Shown here: positions 24,653 through 34,828 of the stretch, piece by piece
Position numbering within the stretch: position 1 is the stretch's first letter
Layout: each line of letters begins with the position of its first letter
Source: Amycolatopsis alkalitolerans
Lineage (GTDB): Bacteria > Actinomycetota > Actinomycetes > Mycobacteriales > Pseudonocardiaceae
Reading direction: 5' to 3'
DNA length: 47,150 nucleotides
NCBI RefSeq assembly: GCF_006152065.1
Contig: NZ_VDFW01000044.1
Coordinates: 1 to 47,150, forward strand
Notes under the pieces: generated by a model
Told to the model about the DNA's origin: nothing
What the model saw: the letters and a program-made list of their open reading frames with translations, nothing else
Database searches by the model: none
Translations under genes and position numbers: made by a program

Positions 24653-24653
24653 G

Positions 24654-25667
24654 TCAGGACCATTCGTGCTTGTTCTGGCGGCCCAGGAGTTCGGCGCCGG
24701 CGGCGCGGGGGTCCAGGCCTTCGTGGACGACCCGGTGCATCGCGTCCGTCAGGGGCATGTCGACCCCGGTGGTCTGGGCCAGTTCCCGGATCGACGAGCA
24801 GGACATGACGCCCTCGGCGACCTGCCCGCCGGCCGCCTGCTGTGCCTGCTCGACCGTCTCGCCGTGGCCCAGCCGCTCCCCGAACGTACGGTTGCGCGAC
24901 AGCGGGGACGAGCAGGTCGCGACCAGGTCGCCGACGCCGGCCAGACCCGCGAAGGTCTGGGGATCGGCGCCGAGCTTGGTGCCCAGCCGCGCCATTTCCG
25001 CCAGCCCGCGGGTGATGAGCGTGGCCATGGTGTTCGCGCCGTAGCCCATGCCGGCCGCCATCCCGCAGCTGAGCGCGATCACGTTCTTGCACGCGCCGCC
25101 GAGCTCGCAGCCGATCACGTCGGTATTGGTATACGGCCGGAAATACGCGTTCGAGCAGGCGCGCTGGACCGCCACCGCGCGCTCGTGGTCCGTGCACGCG
25201 AGCACGGCGGCCGCCGGCTGTTCCTGCGCGATCTCGCGCGCCAGATTGGGCCCGGACACCACGACGATCTCGTTCTGCGGCGCTCCGGAGATCTCCGAGA
25301 TCACCTCGCTCATCCGCTTGAGCGTGCCCAGTTCGACCCCTTTCGCGAGGCTCACCAGGATCGCGCCGGGCGGCAGGAGCCCGCGCCAGCCGGTCAGGTT
25401 CGCCCGCAGGCTCTGACTCGGCACGGCCAGCACCACCGCTTCGGCACCGCCGAGCGCCTCCGCCGGATCCGCGGTCGCGGTCAGGGTCGGGGGCAGCACG
25501 ACGCCCGGGAGATACCCGGTGTTGCCGTGCAGATCCCGGATCTCCGCGGCGACCTCGGGGCGGCGGGCCCACACCGTGACGTCCCGGCCGGCGTCCGCAA
25601 GCACCTTCGCGAAGGCCGTGCCCCACGAACCCGCGCCGAGCACGGTGATGCGCTGGACGTCCATCAC
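24654..25667 (-). CDS. gpsA: NAD(P)-dependent glycerol-3-phosphate dehydrogenase
   Basis: This 337-residue cytoplasmic enzyme reduces dihydroxyacetone phosphate to sn-glycerol 3-phosphate for phospholipid synthesis. It has an N-terminal Rossmann motif ([19 protein letters not shown]), [19 protein letters not shown] and the catalytic-domain motif [18 protein letters not shown], with Lys in the active site. Its ATG overlaps the plsC stop codon by four bases, so plsC and gpsA are coupled and provide the substrate and first acylation steps of phosphatidic acid synthesis. Confidence 0.97.
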   Translation of the reverse strand: MMDVQRITVLGAGSWGTAFAKVLADAGRDVTVWARRPEVAAEIRDLHGNTGYLPGVVLPPTLTATADPAEALGGAEAVVLAVPSQSLRANLTGWRGLLPPGAILVSLAKGVELGTLKRMSEVISEISGAPQNEIVVVSGPNLAREIAQEQPAAAVLACTDHERAVAVQRACSNAYFRPYTNTDVIGCELGGACKNVIALSCGMAAGMGYGANTMATLITRGLAEMARLGTKLGADPQTFAGLAGVGDLVATCSSPLSRNRTFGERLGHGETVEQAQQAAGGQVAEGVMSCSSIRELAQTTGVDMPLTDAMHRVVHEGLDPRAAGAELLGRQNKHEWS

Positions 25668-26371
25668 TCGCCGTCCGCCGGCTCCGGCTTCTTCGCCGGC
25701 GGCCGCTCGCCGCGGATGTCGGCCAGCAGGTCGGTCACGTCGCCCATCAGCAGCTCGGTCACCTCACGCAACACCGCGGCGGTCTGTTCCTTGTCGCGGT
25801 ACGGCGACAGATCGACCGGCTCGCCGACGTAATGGCTGATCGTCTTGCGCGGAAAGAGCCGGAGCTTCTTGTGGTAGAAGTCCAGGATCTCGTTGGTGCC
25901 CCAGCGCGCGATCGGGATCACCGGTGCGTCGGTTCCGAGCGCGAGCCGGGCGACACCGGTGTACGAGCGCTTCGGCCAGCCGTTCGGGTCCTTGGTGATG
26001 GTGCCCTCGGGGTAGATCACCACGACCTTGCCGTCCCGCAGCGCCTGGTGCGCGGCACGCAGGCTGTCGCCCGCGTTGCTCGACCCGCGGTAGACCGGGA
26101 TGCTGCCCGCGCCGACGAAGATCTTCCCGAAGACCGGCGTCGTGACGAGGCTGCTCTTGCCCAGGAACCGCGGCACCCGCATCTGCCGGTGCACGAACAC
26201 CGCGTCGACCGCCGGGTCCATATGGGAGACGTGGTTCATCACCAGGAGCGCGCCACCTTCGCGGGGGATATGCTCCCCACCACGGTAAACCCGTCGGCCA
26301 ACGTAGCTGACGGGATAGAACAGGGCGGCGGCGAATCCGACCCAGAACCCGCCCTTTTCACGACCGGCCAA
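25664..26371 (-). CDS. plsC: 1-acyl-sn-glycerol-3-phosphate acyltransferase
   Basis: This 235-residue membrane-associated acyltransferase contains the catalytic block NHVSHMD and the substrate-binding blocks [10 protein letters not shown] and VIPIARWG of the PlsC family. It makes phosphatidic acid from lysophosphatidic acid. The start is a TTG at 26371, supported by AGGAGGAG five bases upstream. It overlaps gpsA by ATGA. It is divergent from cofC with 58 bp between them. An acidic/Lys-rich C-terminal tail ([12 protein letters not shown]) is of no known role. Confidence 0.93.
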   Translation of the reverse strand: MAGREKGGFWVGFAAALFYPVSYVGRRVYRGGEHIPREGGALLVMNHVSHMDPAVDAVFVHRQMRVPRFLGKSSLVTTPVFGKIFVGAGSIPVYRGSSNAGDSLRAAHQALRDGKVVVIYPEGTITKDPNGWPKRSYTGVARLALGTDAPVIPIARWGTNEILDFYHKKLRLFPRKTISHYVGEPVDLSPYRDKEQTAAVLREVTELLMGDVTDLLADIRGERPPAKKPEPADGE

Positions 26372-26429
26372 GGCTCCTCCTGTGGTATCTGCTGGTACCG
26401 GCTGATCCTAGGGTGCACCATCGGGAAAG

Positions 26430-27059
26430 ATGGAAACCGTGCCGGTGGACCTGATCGTGCCGATGAAGCCGCCGCGGCTGGGCAAGTCCAGGCTGCGCGG
26501 CGCGGTGGACGACGCCCGGCACGCGGAACTCGTGCTGGCGCTGGCCTCGGACACGATCGCCGCCGCCTCGGAAGTCGTCCGGCGGGTACTCGTGGTGGCC
26601 GCCGATCCGCGGGCGGTCAGGGAGCTGGCCGGGTTCGGTGCCGAGATCGTCGGCGAGGACGGGCCCGGCGATCTCAACGCCGCACTGCGCCAGGGTGAAG
26701 CGCACCTGCGGGCCGACGATCCCGGTGCGATCCTCGGCGCGCTGCAGGCGGACCTGCCCGCGTTGCGCCCGGAAGATCTGGAAGCCGCGCTGGCCGCGTC
26801 CGCCGGGCGCCGCGCGTTCGTCGCGGACTGGGAGCGCACCGGGACGACACTGCTGCTGTCCGCCCCGGGAGCCGCGCTCGCCCCGCGTTTCGGCCCCGGT
26901 TCCGCCCGCGCGCACGCCAGGACCGGCGCGATCGCTCTCGGCCTGACCGCGCCGAGCCTCCGCCGCGACGTGGACACCGCGGCTGATCTCGAGCATGCGG
27001 GCACGCTGGGCCTCGGGAAGCGGACCGCCGCGCTGGTGTATGAGGGGAGCGCGGCGTGA
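26430..27059 (+). CDS. cofC: 2-phospho-L-lactate / phosphoenolpyruvate guanylyltransferase
   Basis: This 209-residue nucleotidyltransferase activates the phospho-acid with GTP in coenzyme F420 biosynthesis. The N-terminal [29 protein letters not shown] and [14 protein letters not shown] match the CofC family. In actinobacteria the substrate is probably phosphoenolpyruvate. The ATG at 26430 or a GTG at 26442 may be the start. The stop codon overlaps a GTG of ppk by four bases, so translation can be coupled. Confidence 0.92.
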   Translation: METVPVDLIVPMKPPRLGKSRLRGAVDDARHAELVLALASDTIAAASEVVRRVLVVAADPRAVRELAGFGAEIVGEDGPGDLNAALRQGEAHLRADDPGAILGALQADLPALRPEDLEAALAASAGRRAFVADWERTGTTLLLSAPGAALAPRFGPGSARAHARTGAIALGLTAPSLRRDVDTAADLEHAGTLGLGKRTAALVYEGSAA

Positions 27060-29362
27060 ACGTCATGCGTCCGGTGGGTCAACTTCTGAAGGTCGCCGCG
27101 CGCGCGACCGGCGTCGTGCTGGATCTGGCGCTCGGGGTGGGGGCGAACCGGCTCGATCTGAGGAACAATGCACCTGTGAGCAGCGACGAAACCATCACCT
27201 CGGACCAGACCGCACCCGCCACCGACCCGAGCAGGCACGTGCAGTTCCGCGCCGTGCCCTCGGCGCCCCCCGCGGTGACCGCGCCGGTGCCCGCCGCCTC
27301 GGCCGAGTCGCTCCCCGACGACCGCTACTTCAACCGAGAGCTGTCCTGGCAGGATTTCAACGCGCGCGTGCTCGCGCTCGCCGAGGACGCCTCACAGCCG
27401 CTGCTCGAGCGGGCCAAGTTCCTCGCGATCTTCGCGTCCAATTTGGATGAGTTCTACATGGTCAGGGTCGCCGGGCTGAAGCGGCGCGACGAGACGGGCC
27501 TGCCGGTGCGCAGCGCGGACGGGCTCACCCCGCGCGAGCAGCTGGCCTACATCGCCAAGCGCAACCAGGACCTCGTCGAGCGGCACACCATCGCCTTCGA
27601 GGAGCACGTCCGGCCGGAGCTGGGAGAGCACGACATCCACATGGTCGGCTGGACCGATCTCGACGGCCCGGACCAGCTGCGCCTGTCGAACTACTTCAGC
27701 GAGCAGATCTTCCCGGTGCTCACGCCGCTCGCCGTCGACCCCGCACACCCTTTCCCCTATATCTCGGGGCTGTCGCTCAACCTCGCCGTCACCGTGCGGG
27801 ACCCGGAAGGCGGCACGGAACGGTTCGCGCGGGTCAAGGTGCCGAACAACGTCCCGCGCCTGATCCGCGTGGAATCCCAACGGGAAAGCCGGATCGCGAC
27901 GTTCCTGCCCCTCGAGGAGCTCATCGCCGCCCACCTCGGAGAGCTGTTCACCGGGATGGAGGTCACCGAGCACCACGTGTTCCGGGTGACCCGCAACGCC
28001 GACTTCGAGGTCGAGGAAGATCGCGACGAGGACCTGCTGCAAGCACTCGAACGCGAACTGGCGCAGCGGCGGTTCGGCCCGCCGGTGCGGCTCGAGGTCG
28101 CGCAGGACATGAGCGAGCACATGCTCGACCTGCTGCTGCGCGAGCTGGAGGTGGACCCGAACGACGTGGTCGAGGTGCCCGGGCTGCTCGATCTGACCTG
28201 CCTGCACCAGTTGTCCAGTTTGGACCGTAAGGAACTGAAGGACCGCCCTTTCGTGCCGGTGACGCATCCCGCGTTCGCCGAACGTGAGATGCCGAAGAGC
28301 GTGTTCGCCACCCTCCGCGAGGGCGACGTGCTGGTGCACCACCCGTTTGACTCGTTCTCCACGAGCGTGCAGCGCTTCGTCGAGCAGGCCGCGGCGGACG
28401 AGCGCGTGCTCGCGATCAAGCAGACGCTGTACCGCACCTCCGGCGACTCCCCGATCGTCAACGCGCTCATCGACGCCGCCGAAGCGGGCAAGCAGGTCGT
28501 GGCGCTCGTGGAGATCAAGGCTCGCTTCGACGAGGAGGCCAACATCACCTGGGCCCGTCGGCTGGAGCGCGCGGGCGTGCACGTGGTGTACGGGCTCGTC
28601 GGGCTGAAGACGCACTGCAAGGTCTCGCTCGTGGTGCGGCACGAAGGGCCGACGCTGCGCCGCTACTGTCACGTCGGCACGGGCAACTACAACCCGAAGA
28701 CCGCGCGGCTGTACGAGGATCTCGGCCTGCTCACGGCCGACCCGGCGATCGGCGCGGACCTGACGGACCTGTTCAACGTCCTGACCGGGTACTCGCGGCA
28801 GGAGACCTACCGCAACATCCTCACCTCCCCCAACGGGATCCGCCGCGGCATCATCCGGCTCATCGGCGAGGAGGTCGAGCACGCGCGCGCCGGCAAGCCG
28901 GCTGGGATCCGCATCAAGTGCAACTCACTGGTGGACGAGCAGGTCATCGACGCGCTGTACCGCGCGTCGCAGCAAGGCGTACCGGTCCAGATCGTGGTGC
29001 GCGGGATCTGCGCGCTCAAACCGGGGGTGCCTGGGCTGAGCGACAACATCACCGTCCGCTCGATCCTGGGCCGGTTCCTGGAGCATTCGCGGATCTTCCA
29101 CTTCCGCGCCGGTGGTTCGCACTGGATCGGCAGCGCCGACATGATGCACCGCAACCTCGACCGCCGGATCGAGGCGCTGGTGTCGGTCAAGGATCCGAAG
29201 CTGACCGCGCAACTGGAGGAGGTCTTCGACTCCGCGCTCGATCCCGCCACCCGGTGCTGGGTGCTCGAGTCGACCGGCGAATGGTCTCCGTTCCCCGCCG
29301 AAGGTTCCGACGTTCGCGACCACCAGGTCGAGTTGTTGAAGAAGCACGGGGCCAACGGGTGA
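27056..29362 (+). CDS. ppk: Polyphosphate kinase 1
   Basis: This 768-residue enzyme (728 if the GTG at 27176 is used) reversibly transfers the ATP gamma-phosphate to polyphosphate. Family motifs are [20 protein letters not shown] at the head, [33 protein letters not shown], the phosphorylated His region [20 protein letters not shown], and [18 protein letters not shown]. The first 40 residues precede the conserved head and are poorly conserved-looking, so the internal GTG (AGGAAC upstream) is at least as likely. The first GTG overlaps the cofC stop codon. It is followed by mutT with another GTGA overlap. Confidence 0.96.
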   Translation: MNVMRPVGQLLKVAARATGVVLDLALGVGANRLDLRNNAPVSSDETITSDQTAPATDPSRHVQFRAVPSAPPAVTAPVPAASAESLPDDRYFNRELSWQDFNARVLALAEDASQPLLERAKFLAIFASNLDEFYMVRVAGLKRRDETGLPVRSADGLTPREQLAYIAKRNQDLVERHTIAFEEHVRPELGEHDIHMVGWTDLDGPDQLRLSNYFSEQIFPVLTPLAVDPAHPFPYISGLSLNLAVTVRDPEGGTERFARVKVPNNVPRLIRVESQRESRIATFLPLEELIAAHLGELFTGMEVTEHHVFRVTRNADFEVEEDRDEDLLQALERELAQRRFGPPVRLEVAQDMSEHMLDLLLRELEVDPNDVVEVPGLLDLTCLHQLSSLDRKELKDRPFVPVTHPAFAEREMPKSVFATLREGDVLVHHPFDSFSTSVQRFVEQAAADERVLAIKQTLYRTSGDSPIVNALIDAAEAGKQVVALVEIKARFDEEANITWARRLERAGVHVVYGLVGLKTHCKVSLVVRHEGPTLRRYCHVGTGNYNPKTARLYEDLGLLTADPAIGADLTDLFNVLTGYSRQETYRNILTSPNGIRRGIIRLIGEEVEHARAGKPAGIRIKCNSLVDEQVIDALYRASQQGVPVQIVVRGICALKPGVPGLSDNITVRSILGRFLEHSRIFHFRAGGSHWIGSADMMHRNLDRRIEALVSVKDPKLTAQLEEVFDSALDPATRCWVLESTGEWSPFPAEGSDVRDHQVELLKKHGANG

Positions 29363-30288
29363 CGATCGCCGCCGCGGGGGCAGTGCTGTGGCGGGCGGGT
29401 ACCGATGGCGTGGAAGTCGCCGCCGTGCACCGGCCGCGCTATGACGACTGGTCACTGCCGAAGGGAAAGCTCGATCCCGGCGAGACGTTGCCGGCCACCG
29501 CGGTGCGGGAGATCGAAGAGGAGACCGGGTTCCGCGCGATCCTCGGCCGGCGCCTGCGGACGGTGCGCTACCGCGTGCCGGACGGGGACAAGATGGTCGA
29601 GTACTACAGCGCGTCGGTGGCCGGTGGTGCGTTCCGGGCGAACCACGAGGTCGATGCGCTGCGCTGGCTGCCGCTCGGGGATGCCGCCGGTTCGCTCAGC
29701 TACGGCACCGATGCCGATGTGCTGCGGGCGTTCGCCGCGCTACCTGCCTCGCTGGGCACCGTGGCGCTGGTGCGGCATGCCAAGGCCGGCAAGCGCGGCG
29801 AGTGGACGGGAGACGACGATCTGCGGCCGCTTTCGCCGGCCGGTGAGCGGCAGGCCGAAGCCGTCCGGAAGTTCGTCCCGCTGTTCGGAGTGGACCGGGT
29901 GTTCGCGGCGCCCCGGGTGCGGTGCGTGCAGACGGTGCTGGGTGTCGCGGAGGATCTGGACACCCAGGTGGCGCACGAACCGTTGCTCGCGGAGGAAGGC
30001 TACTGGGATGATCCGCGCAGTGGCCTGTCGCGGCTGCTGGCGATCGCCGCCGGGGGCGGGACTCCCGTGGTGTGCAGCCAGGGTGGCGTCATTCCCGATG
30101 TCGTGGCCACGTTGACGGAACGGGCCGGAGTGCCGGTGGGTGCGGGCAACGGCAGCATGGTGCCGAGCAAGAAGGGTTCGGTCTGGGTGCTGTCCTTTCA
30201 CGCCGGCGAATCGAATGGCGTGCCCCGTCTTGTCGCCGCGGACTACTACCCCACCGCATTGCCCCATCCGGCCTCGGCGTGGTCCTGA
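29359..30288 (+). CDS. NUDIX hydrolase - histidine phosphatase fusion (MutT1-like)
   Basis: This 309-residue protein has an N-terminal NUDIX domain (residues 1-130) with the full box [22 protein letters not shown] split by one turn, and a C-terminal SixA-like histidine phosphatase domain with LVRHAKAG carrying the catalytic His. This two-domain form is that of mycobacterial MutT1, which degrades 8-oxo-dGTP and diadenosine polyphosphates. The GTG at 29359 overlaps the ppk TGA, and cofC, ppk and this gene form one unit. Sanitation of oxidised nucleotides is inferred from the family. Confidence 0.9.
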   Translation: MTIAAAGAVLWRAGTDGVEVAAVHRPRYDDWSLPKGKLDPGETLPATAVREIEEETGFRAILGRRLRTVRYRVPDGDKMVEYYSASVAGGAFRANHEVDALRWLPLGDAAGSLSYGTDADVLRAFAALPASLGTVALVRHAKAGKRGEWTGDDDLRPLSPAGERQAEAVRKFVPLFGVDRVFAAPRVRCVQTVLGVAEDLDTQVAHEPLLAEEGYWDDPRSGLSRLLAIAAGGGTPVVCSQGGVIPDVVATLTERAGVPVGAGNGSMVPSKKGSVWVLSFHAGESNGVPRLVAADYYPTALPHPASAWS

Positions 30289-30437
30289 ACCCATTTGCTC
30301 GTGACGTTTCGGGCGTTATTGAGTGGTAACCGCTTTCCCATTTGGAGACGGCCACTCTTGGAGGCACTGACGCGTGCCGCGTGCCCGTCGATCCGGGGCC
30401 TGCTTTGAAAGCGTGTTGGGGCCTGTTTGGGAGTCTT

Positions 30438-30483
30438 TTTGAGGCCTGTTGAGGGGCCTTTTGAGGGCTCGTTGAGGGGCTTG
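30438..30483. repeat. Four imperfect TTGAGG(GG) units in tandem
   Basis: Four TTGAGG cores are spaced 10-13 bases apart (TTGAGGCCTG, TTGAGGGGCC, TTGAGGGCTC, TTGAGGGGCT). The copies could be a degenerate tandem repeat or a protein-binding array. It is located downstream of mutT. Confidence 0.55.
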
Positions 30484-30596
30484 GTCGTCGCCGTACCCGC
30501 GTCGCACAGCCCCGGCGCCGCCGATACCCCGTGCGCCACAACGGTGCTGCGCGCGGCCGCGACGTGGGACTCAGCGGGCCCGAACGCCCAAGTCAC

Positions 30597-30912
30597 GGCC
30601 CCGAACGCCGAACTCACCATCCCTGAACGCTGAACTCGCGACCCCGAACGCCGAACTCACCGTCCCTGAACGCCGGACTCGCGGCGCCCGAACCTCGGGC
30701 TCGGCGTCCCCAACGTCGAGCGCGCCAACACGAGACCCGTCGCCCGAACGCCGGACTCGGCGCCAGCATGGTCAAACTCGCCACCGCGAACGTCAAACTC
30801 ACCGCCGCCAACGTCGAACTCGCCGCCGCGAACGTCGAACTCGCCGCCCTGCACGTCGAACTCGCCGTCGCGAACGTCGAAGTCATCGTCCCCTACGTAG
30901 ATCTCGGCGGGC
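30597..30912. repeat. Tandem 21-bp units of the dispersed intergenic element
   Basis: Units containing AACGTCGAACTCGCCG repeat with an exact 21-bp period from about 30778 to 30885, with more degenerate units before that. The array ends with CTACGTAGATCTCGG, the family end motif. A 21-bp period gives seven-residue repeats in every frame, so open frames stay open, but no ribosome-binding site or codon bias supports expression. Confidence 0.7.
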
Positions 30913-30920
30913 CGAAACGC

Positions 30921-30955
30921 GGCAGGGCCCCCGCGAGGTTCGCGGGGGCCCTGCC
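30921..30955 (-). terminator. Strong terminator hairpin of hupB
   Basis: A perfect 16-bp stem (30921-30936 with 30940-30955) with a 3-nt loop lies 27 bp after the hupB stop codon on the minus strand. It is GC-rich and without a U-tract, as often in actinobacteria. Confidence 0.8.
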
Positions 30956-30981
30956 GGGAAGCCGTTCGGGTGAACGACTCG

Positions 30982-31614
30982 TTACTTCTTCTTGGCGCGC
31001 GAAGTGGTCTTCTTCGCGGCGGCCTTCGGCGCGGCTTTGGCCGGCGTCGCCTTCTTGGCCGTGGTCGCCTTCTTCGTGGTGGTCGCCTTGGCCGCGGGCT
31101 TCGGCGCGGCCTTGGTCGCCGCGGCGGCGCGCGTCCGCGTGGCGGTGCCGCGCGTGGCAGTGCTACGCGCGGTGGTGCTGCGCGTGGCCGTGCTGCGCGT
31201 GGCGGTAGGACGGGTCGCCGTGCTGCGGGTGCTCGCCGCACGGGTGCCGGCGGCACGCGTGGTGGCGGTCCGCGAAGTGGTGCCGGCGCGGGTCGCGGTG
31301 GTCGCACGCTTGACCGCGGTGGCCTTCGGCAGCTTCTTCGCGCCGCTGATGACGTCCTTGAACGTGGTACCAGCGCGGAACGCGGGCACGTTCGTCTTCT
31401 TCACGCGCACGGTCTCACCGGTGCGCGGGTTGCGCGCGGTGCGGGCTGCGCGGGCGCGCTTCTCGAACACACCGAAGCCGGTGATGTTCACCTTCTCGCC
31501 CTTGTTGACCGTACGGATGATGATGTCGACGAGACCGTCGACGGCCTCGGACGCAACCTTCTTGTCGCCCAAACGCTCGGAGAGCGCCTCGATCAGCTGG
31601 GCCTTGTTGGCCAT
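30982..31614 (-). CDS. hupB: HU-type nucleoid protein with Lys/Ala-rich tail
   Basis: This 210-residue protein has an HU domain (1-90; [33 protein letters not shown] and the DNA-binding arm [11 protein letters not shown]) and a ~120-residue basic tail of [10 protein letters not shown]-type repeats resembling eukaryotic H1 tails. It compacts and protects the nucleoid. Two kinds of tail repeats are visible: TAT/RST-rich (about 110-155) and K-A-P-K-A-A-type (about 160-210). The ATG at 31614 fits the family N-terminus. The gene is monocistronic, with its terminator at 30921-30955. Confidence 0.95.
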   Translation of the reverse strand: MANKAQLIEALSERLGDKKVASEAVDGLVDIIIRTVNKGEKVNITGFGVFEKRARAARTARNPRTGETVRVKKTNVPAFRAGTTFKDVISGAKKLPKATAVKRATTATRAGTTSRTATTRAAGTRAASTRSTATRPTATRSTATRSTTARSTATRGTATRTRAAAATKAAPKPAAKATTTKKATTAKKATPAKAAPKAAAKKTTSRAKKK

Positions 31615-31802
31615 TCCAGTCCTCCATGAAGAACTACTTGTCACACGGCCACTTCGGCCGACTTGCGCACACGGTATTACCAATCCCCCGGAAATTCCAA
31701 ACGGCGCGCGGAAATTTTTCCAGCCCGGGGCGTGCTTTCCGCCCTCCGAGCGACCCCCTAGGGGGCTTCCGCGCGCCGTCCGGCGCCGTGTGGCGAGTCA
31801 CC

Positions 31803-31826
31803 GATTCCCTTGCTGAGCAGGGAATC
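31803..31826 (-). terminator. Terminator hairpin of leuCD
   Basis: GATTCCCT and AGGGAATC form an 8-bp perfect inverted repeat with an 8-nt loop (inner bases can extend it), just downstream of the leuD stop codon. Confidence 0.55.
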
Positions 31827-31831
31827 TGTGG

Positions 31832-32434
31832 TTACGAGGTGGGTGCGGGCATGGTCACCGGCTTCCAGTTGGGACGCTGCGACTCGAAGGTGTCGATCTC
31901 TCCGGCGTGCCGCAGGGTGAGGGCGATGTCGTCCAGCCCCTCCAGCAGCCGCCAGCGCGTGTAGTCGTCGATCGCGAAGCTCGTGACGAAGTCCTTGGCC
32001 CGTACGGTCTTCGCCTCGAGGTCCACCGCGACCTCCGTGCCGGGCTCGTTCTCCAGGATCTTCCACAGCTGTTCGACGTCCATCTGCTCGCACTGCGCGG
32101 CCAGCAGTCCGCCCTTGCCGGCGTTGCCGCGGAAGATGTCGCCGAACCGGGCGGAGATGACGACCCGGAACCCGTAGTCCTGCAATGCCCAGACAGCGTG
32201 TTCGCGCGAGGAGCCGGTGCCGAAGTCCGGCCCGGCGACCAGCACGCTACCGGCGTTGAAGGGCTCCTGGTTGAGGATGAACGTTTCATCGCCGCGCCAG
32301 GCGGCGAACAGCCCGTCCTCGAAACCGCTGCGGCTGACCCGCTTGAGGTAGACCGCGGGGATGATCTGGTCAGTGTCCACGTTGGACCGGCGCAGCGGGA
32401 CCCCGACGCCGGTGTGATTCTTGAACGGCTCCAT
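31832..32434 (-). CDS. leuD: 3-isopropylmalate dehydratase small subunit
   Basis: This 200-residue subunit pairs with LeuC to isomerise 2-isopropylmalate to 3-isopropylmalate in leucine biosynthesis. The swivelling-domain motif [11 protein letters not shown] and the N-terminal [21 protein letters not shown] are typical. It starts 14 nt after the leuC stop codon and is the last gene of the unit. Confidence 0.96.
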   Translation of the reverse strand: MEPFKNHTGVGVPLRRSNVDTDQIIPAVYLKRVSRSGFEDGLFAAWRGDETFILNQEPFNAGSVLVAGPDFGTGSSREHAVWALQDYGFRVVISARFGDIFRGNAGKGGLLAAQCEQMDVEQLWKILENEPGTEVAVDLEAKTVRAKDFVTSFAIDDYTRWRLLEGLDDIALTLRHAGEIDTFESQRPNWKPVTMPAPTS

Positions 32435-32448
32435 GGTGGCGGGCTCCT

Positions 32449-33864
32449 TCAGTTCAGGTCTTCGGGGCTGGACAGCGTGCCGCGAACGGCCGTGGCGGCC
32501 GCCACGAGCGGTGAAACGAGGTGGGTGCGGCCACCCTTGCCCTGCCGCCCCTCGAAGTTGCGGTTCGAGGTGGACGCGCTGCGCTCACCGGGCGACAGCT
32601 GGTCCGGGTTCATGCCGAGGCACATCGAGCAGCCGGCCTGGCGCCACTCGGCGCCGGCTTCGAGGAAGACCTTGTCCAGCCCCTCGGCTTCGGCCGCCTC
32701 GCGCACCCGCATCGAGCCCGGCACCACCAGCATCCGGACGCTGCCGGCCACCTTGCGGCCGGCCAGCACGCTCGCGGCGGCCCGCAGGTCCTCGATCCGG
32801 CCGTTGGTACAGGAGCCGAGGAACACGGTGTCCACGCTGACCTCCCGCAGCGGCGTGCCCGGCTTCAGGTCCATATAGGACAGCGCCTTCTCCGCGGCGA
32901 TGCGCTCGTTCTCGTCCGCGATCGCCTCCGGGTTCGGCACCTTCTCACCCAGCGGAAGGCCCTGTCCCGGGTTGGTTCCCCAGGTGACGAACGGGGTCAG
33001 CGCGCCGGCGTCGAGGTGCACCTCGGCGTCGAACTCGGCGCCTTCGTCGGTGCGCAGGTCGTTCCAGTTCGCCACCGCGGCGTCCCAGTCGGCGCCCTTC
33101 GGCGCGTGCGGGCGGTCCTTCAGGTAGGCGTAGGTGGTCTCGTCCGGCGCGATCATGCCGGCGCGCGCGCCCGCCTCGATGGACATGTTGCAGACGGTCA
33201 TCCTGGCTTCCATCGACAGCGACTCGATCGCGCTGCCGCGGTACTCCAGGACGTAGCCCTGGCCGCCGCCGGTGCCGATCTTCGCGATGACCGCGAGGAT
33301 GATGTCCTTGGCCGTCACCCCGGGCCGCAACTGCCCGTCGACGTTGATCGCCATCGTCTTGAATGGACGCAGCGGCAGGGTCTGCGTGGCGAGCACGTGC
33401 TCGACCTCCGAAGTCCCGATGCCGAAGGCCATCGCGCCGAACGCGCCGTGCGTGGACGTGTGGGAATCCCCGCATACCACGGTCGTCCCGGGCTGGGTCA
33501 GCCCCAGCTGCGGGCCGATGACGTGCACGATGCCCTGCTCGGCGTCGCCCATCGGGTGCAGCCGGATGCCGAACTCCGCGCAGTTGCGGCGAAGGGTGTC
33601 GACCTGCGTGCGCGACACCGGATCGGCGATCGGCAGCTCGATGTCCACGGTCGGGACGTTGTGGTCCTCGGTCGCGATGGTCAGGTCCGGCCTGCGGACC
33701 TTGCGGCCGGCCAGCCGCAGGCCGTCGAACGCCTGCGGGCTGGTGACTTCGTGCACCAGATGCAGATCGATGTAGAGCAGGTCGGGCTCCGCGCCTTCGC
33801 CCTTGCGCACCACGTGCGCATCCCAGACCTTCTCGGCCAGCGTGCGGGGCCGTGTCGCGGTCAT
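32449..33864 (-). CDS. leuC: 3-isopropylmalate dehydratase large subunit
   Basis: This protein of about 471 residues is the [4Fe-4S] catalytic subunit. Cluster ligands are in GSCTNG and CSMCLG, and substrate loops include [12 protein letters not shown] and TEDHNVPT. The ATG at 33864 is chosen because GGGAGGAG lies just upstream; in-frame codons before it would only add an implausible leader. It is divergent from the IclR-type regulator and coupled to leuD. Confidence 0.96.
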   Translation of the reverse strand: MTATRPRTLAEKVWDAHVVRKGEGAEPDLLYIDLHLVHEVTSPQAFDGLRLAGRKVRRPDLTIATEDHNVPTVDIELPIADPVSRTQVDTLRRNCAEFGIRLHPMGDAEQGIVHVIGPQLGLTQPGTTVVCGDSHTSTHGAFGAMAFGIGTSEVEHVLATQTLPLRPFKTMAINVDGQLRPGVTAKDIILAVIAKIGTGGGQGYVLEYRGSAIESLSMEARMTVCNMSIEAGARAGMIAPDETTYAYLKDRPHAPKGADWDAAVANWNDLRTDEGAEFDAEVHLDAGALTPFVTWGTNPGQGLPLGEKVPNPEAIADENERIAAEKALSYMDLKPGTPLREVSVDTVFLGSCTNGRIEDLRAAASVLAGRKVAGSVRMLVVPGSMRVREAAEAEGLDKVFLEAGAEWRQAGCSMCLGMNPDQLSPGERSASTSNRNFEGRQGKGGRTHLVSPLVAAATAVRGTLSSPEDLN

Positions 33865-33971
33865 CTGCGCTCCTCCCACGAGGTTGGTTGGGAGCAAAGG
33901 AACTCGATCTACGGCTCGCGGTTCGAGCCACGGTGGCGCGCAGCTCGAGTTCGATGTGTCCCAGATTGTGG

Positions 33972-33992
33972 ACTTCCCATAGTTCGGGAAGT
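33972..33992. promoter_or_regulatory. Inverted repeat between leuC and the IclR-type gene
   Basis: ACTTCCC (33972-33978) and GGGAAGT (33986-33992) form a perfect 7-bp inverted repeat with 7-nt spacer, immediately before the -10 box of the regulator gene. It is a good candidate operator for autoregulation and leuCD control. Confidence 0.5.
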
Positions 33993-33998
33993 TAGTAT
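33993..33998 (+). promoter_or_regulatory. -10 box of the IclR-type gene, leaderless arrangement
   Basis: TAGTAT fits TANNNT and ends six bases before the GTG at 34005, so transcription probably begins at or next to the start codon. No Shine-Dalgarno site is present, consistent with a leaderless mRNA. Confidence 0.55.
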
Positions 33999-34004
33999 CG
34001 CTTC

Positions 34005-34724
34005 GTGGGACAGCATAGCCCTTCAGACCAGCACAGCGGTATCGGTGTGCTCGACAAGGCCGTGGCCGTACTGCAAGCCGTCGCCGAGGATCCGTGCGGG
34101 CTCGCGGAACTGTGCAGCCGCACCGGGTTGCCGCGGGCGACCGCGCACCGGCTCGCCGTCGGCCTCGAAGTGCACCGGTTGCTGCGCCGCGGGCCCGACG
34201 GCCGATGGCGGCCGGGCACGGCGCTCGCCGAACTCGCGGGTGGCACGACGGATCCGCTTCTGGACGCCGCCGGTTCCATCCTGCCCAAGCTCCGGGACAT
34301 CACGGGCGAAAGCGTTCAGCTGTACCGGCGCGACGGAGTGCAGCGGATCTGCGTGGCGGCTTCCGAGCCGAGCAGCGGGCTGCGCGACACGGTGCCCGTC
34401 GGGTCCCGCTTGCCGATGACGGCGGGCTCCGGGGCCAAAGTGCTGTCGGCGTGGGCGGATCCGCATACGCAGCGCGCCATCCTGGCAGACGCGGTGTTCG
34501 GAGAACGGACGTTGCTCGAAGTACGCCGCCGGGGCTGGGCGCAAAGCGTCGCCGAACGCGAACCCGGGGTGGCGAGCGTTTCCGCGCCGGTACGGGATTC
34601 CGCGGGGGCCGTCGTCGCGGCGGTGTCGGTGTCCGGTCCGGTGGACCGGATCGGGCGCAAGCCCGGTGCCCGCTGGGCCGCGGACCTGCTGGCCGCCGCC
34701 GACGCCCTGCAGGAACGCCTCTAA
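34005..34724 (+). CDS. IclR-family regulator (NdgR-like)
   Basis: This 239-residue protein has an N-terminal winged helix ([42 protein letters not shown] split over two stretches) and a C-terminal IclR effector domain ([20 protein letters not shown]). In streptomycetes the orthologue NdgR lies divergently beside leuCD and controls branched-chain amino-acid and related metabolism. Both the position and sequence style match. The GTG at 34005 is probably leaderless. It ends in a terminator shared with the LCP gene. Confidence 0.9.
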   Translation: MGQHSPSDQHSGIGVLDKAVAVLQAVAEDPCGLAELCSRTGLPRATAHRLAVGLEVHRLLRRGPDGRWRPGTALAELAGGTTDPLLDAAGSILPKLRDITGESVQLYRRDGVQRICVAASEPSSGLRDTVPVGSRLPMTAGSGAKVLSAWADPHTQRAILADAVFGERTLLEVRRRGWAQSVAEREPGVASVSAPVRDSAGAVVAAVSVSGPVDRIGRKPGARWAADLLAAADALQERL

Positions 34725-34741
34725 CCCCACCCCCGTCCCCG

Positions 34742-34793
34742 CCGAGTTCTACGTTCAGGGCGCGGAGTTCGGCGTCCTGAACGTAGAACTCGG
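34742..34793. terminator. Bidirectional hairpin between the IclR-type and LCP genes
   Basis: A perfect 18-bp inverted repeat (34742-34759 and 34776-34793; arm contains GAGTTCTACGTTCAGG) with a 16-nt loop lies between convergent stop codons. Its sequence is related to the dispersed 21-bp element family. Confidence 0.65.
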
Positions 34794-34828
34794 GGGCGTG
34801 AGCGGTGGAATCGGGGCGTGGGGGCGGG

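Larger units (their letters stand above)
30289..30981. other. 693-bp non-coding stretch
   Basis: No gene is supported between mutT and hupB. The stretch holds TTGAGG-type repeats at 30438-30483, a long dispersed element of 21-bp units at 30597-30912 and the hupB terminator at 30921-30955. Open frames across it encode only repeat-derived, low-complexity heptads and lack ribosome-binding sites. Confidence 0.7.

Noticed and set aside
30778..30885. CRISPR array in the 21-bp repeat stretch
   Set aside because: The units are directly adjacent without unique spacers.
30657..31307. Long open frames with seven-residue repeats across the tandem array
   Set aside because: The frames stay open because the period (21 bp) is a multiple of three; all six frames show the effect and none has a plausible start or codon bias.
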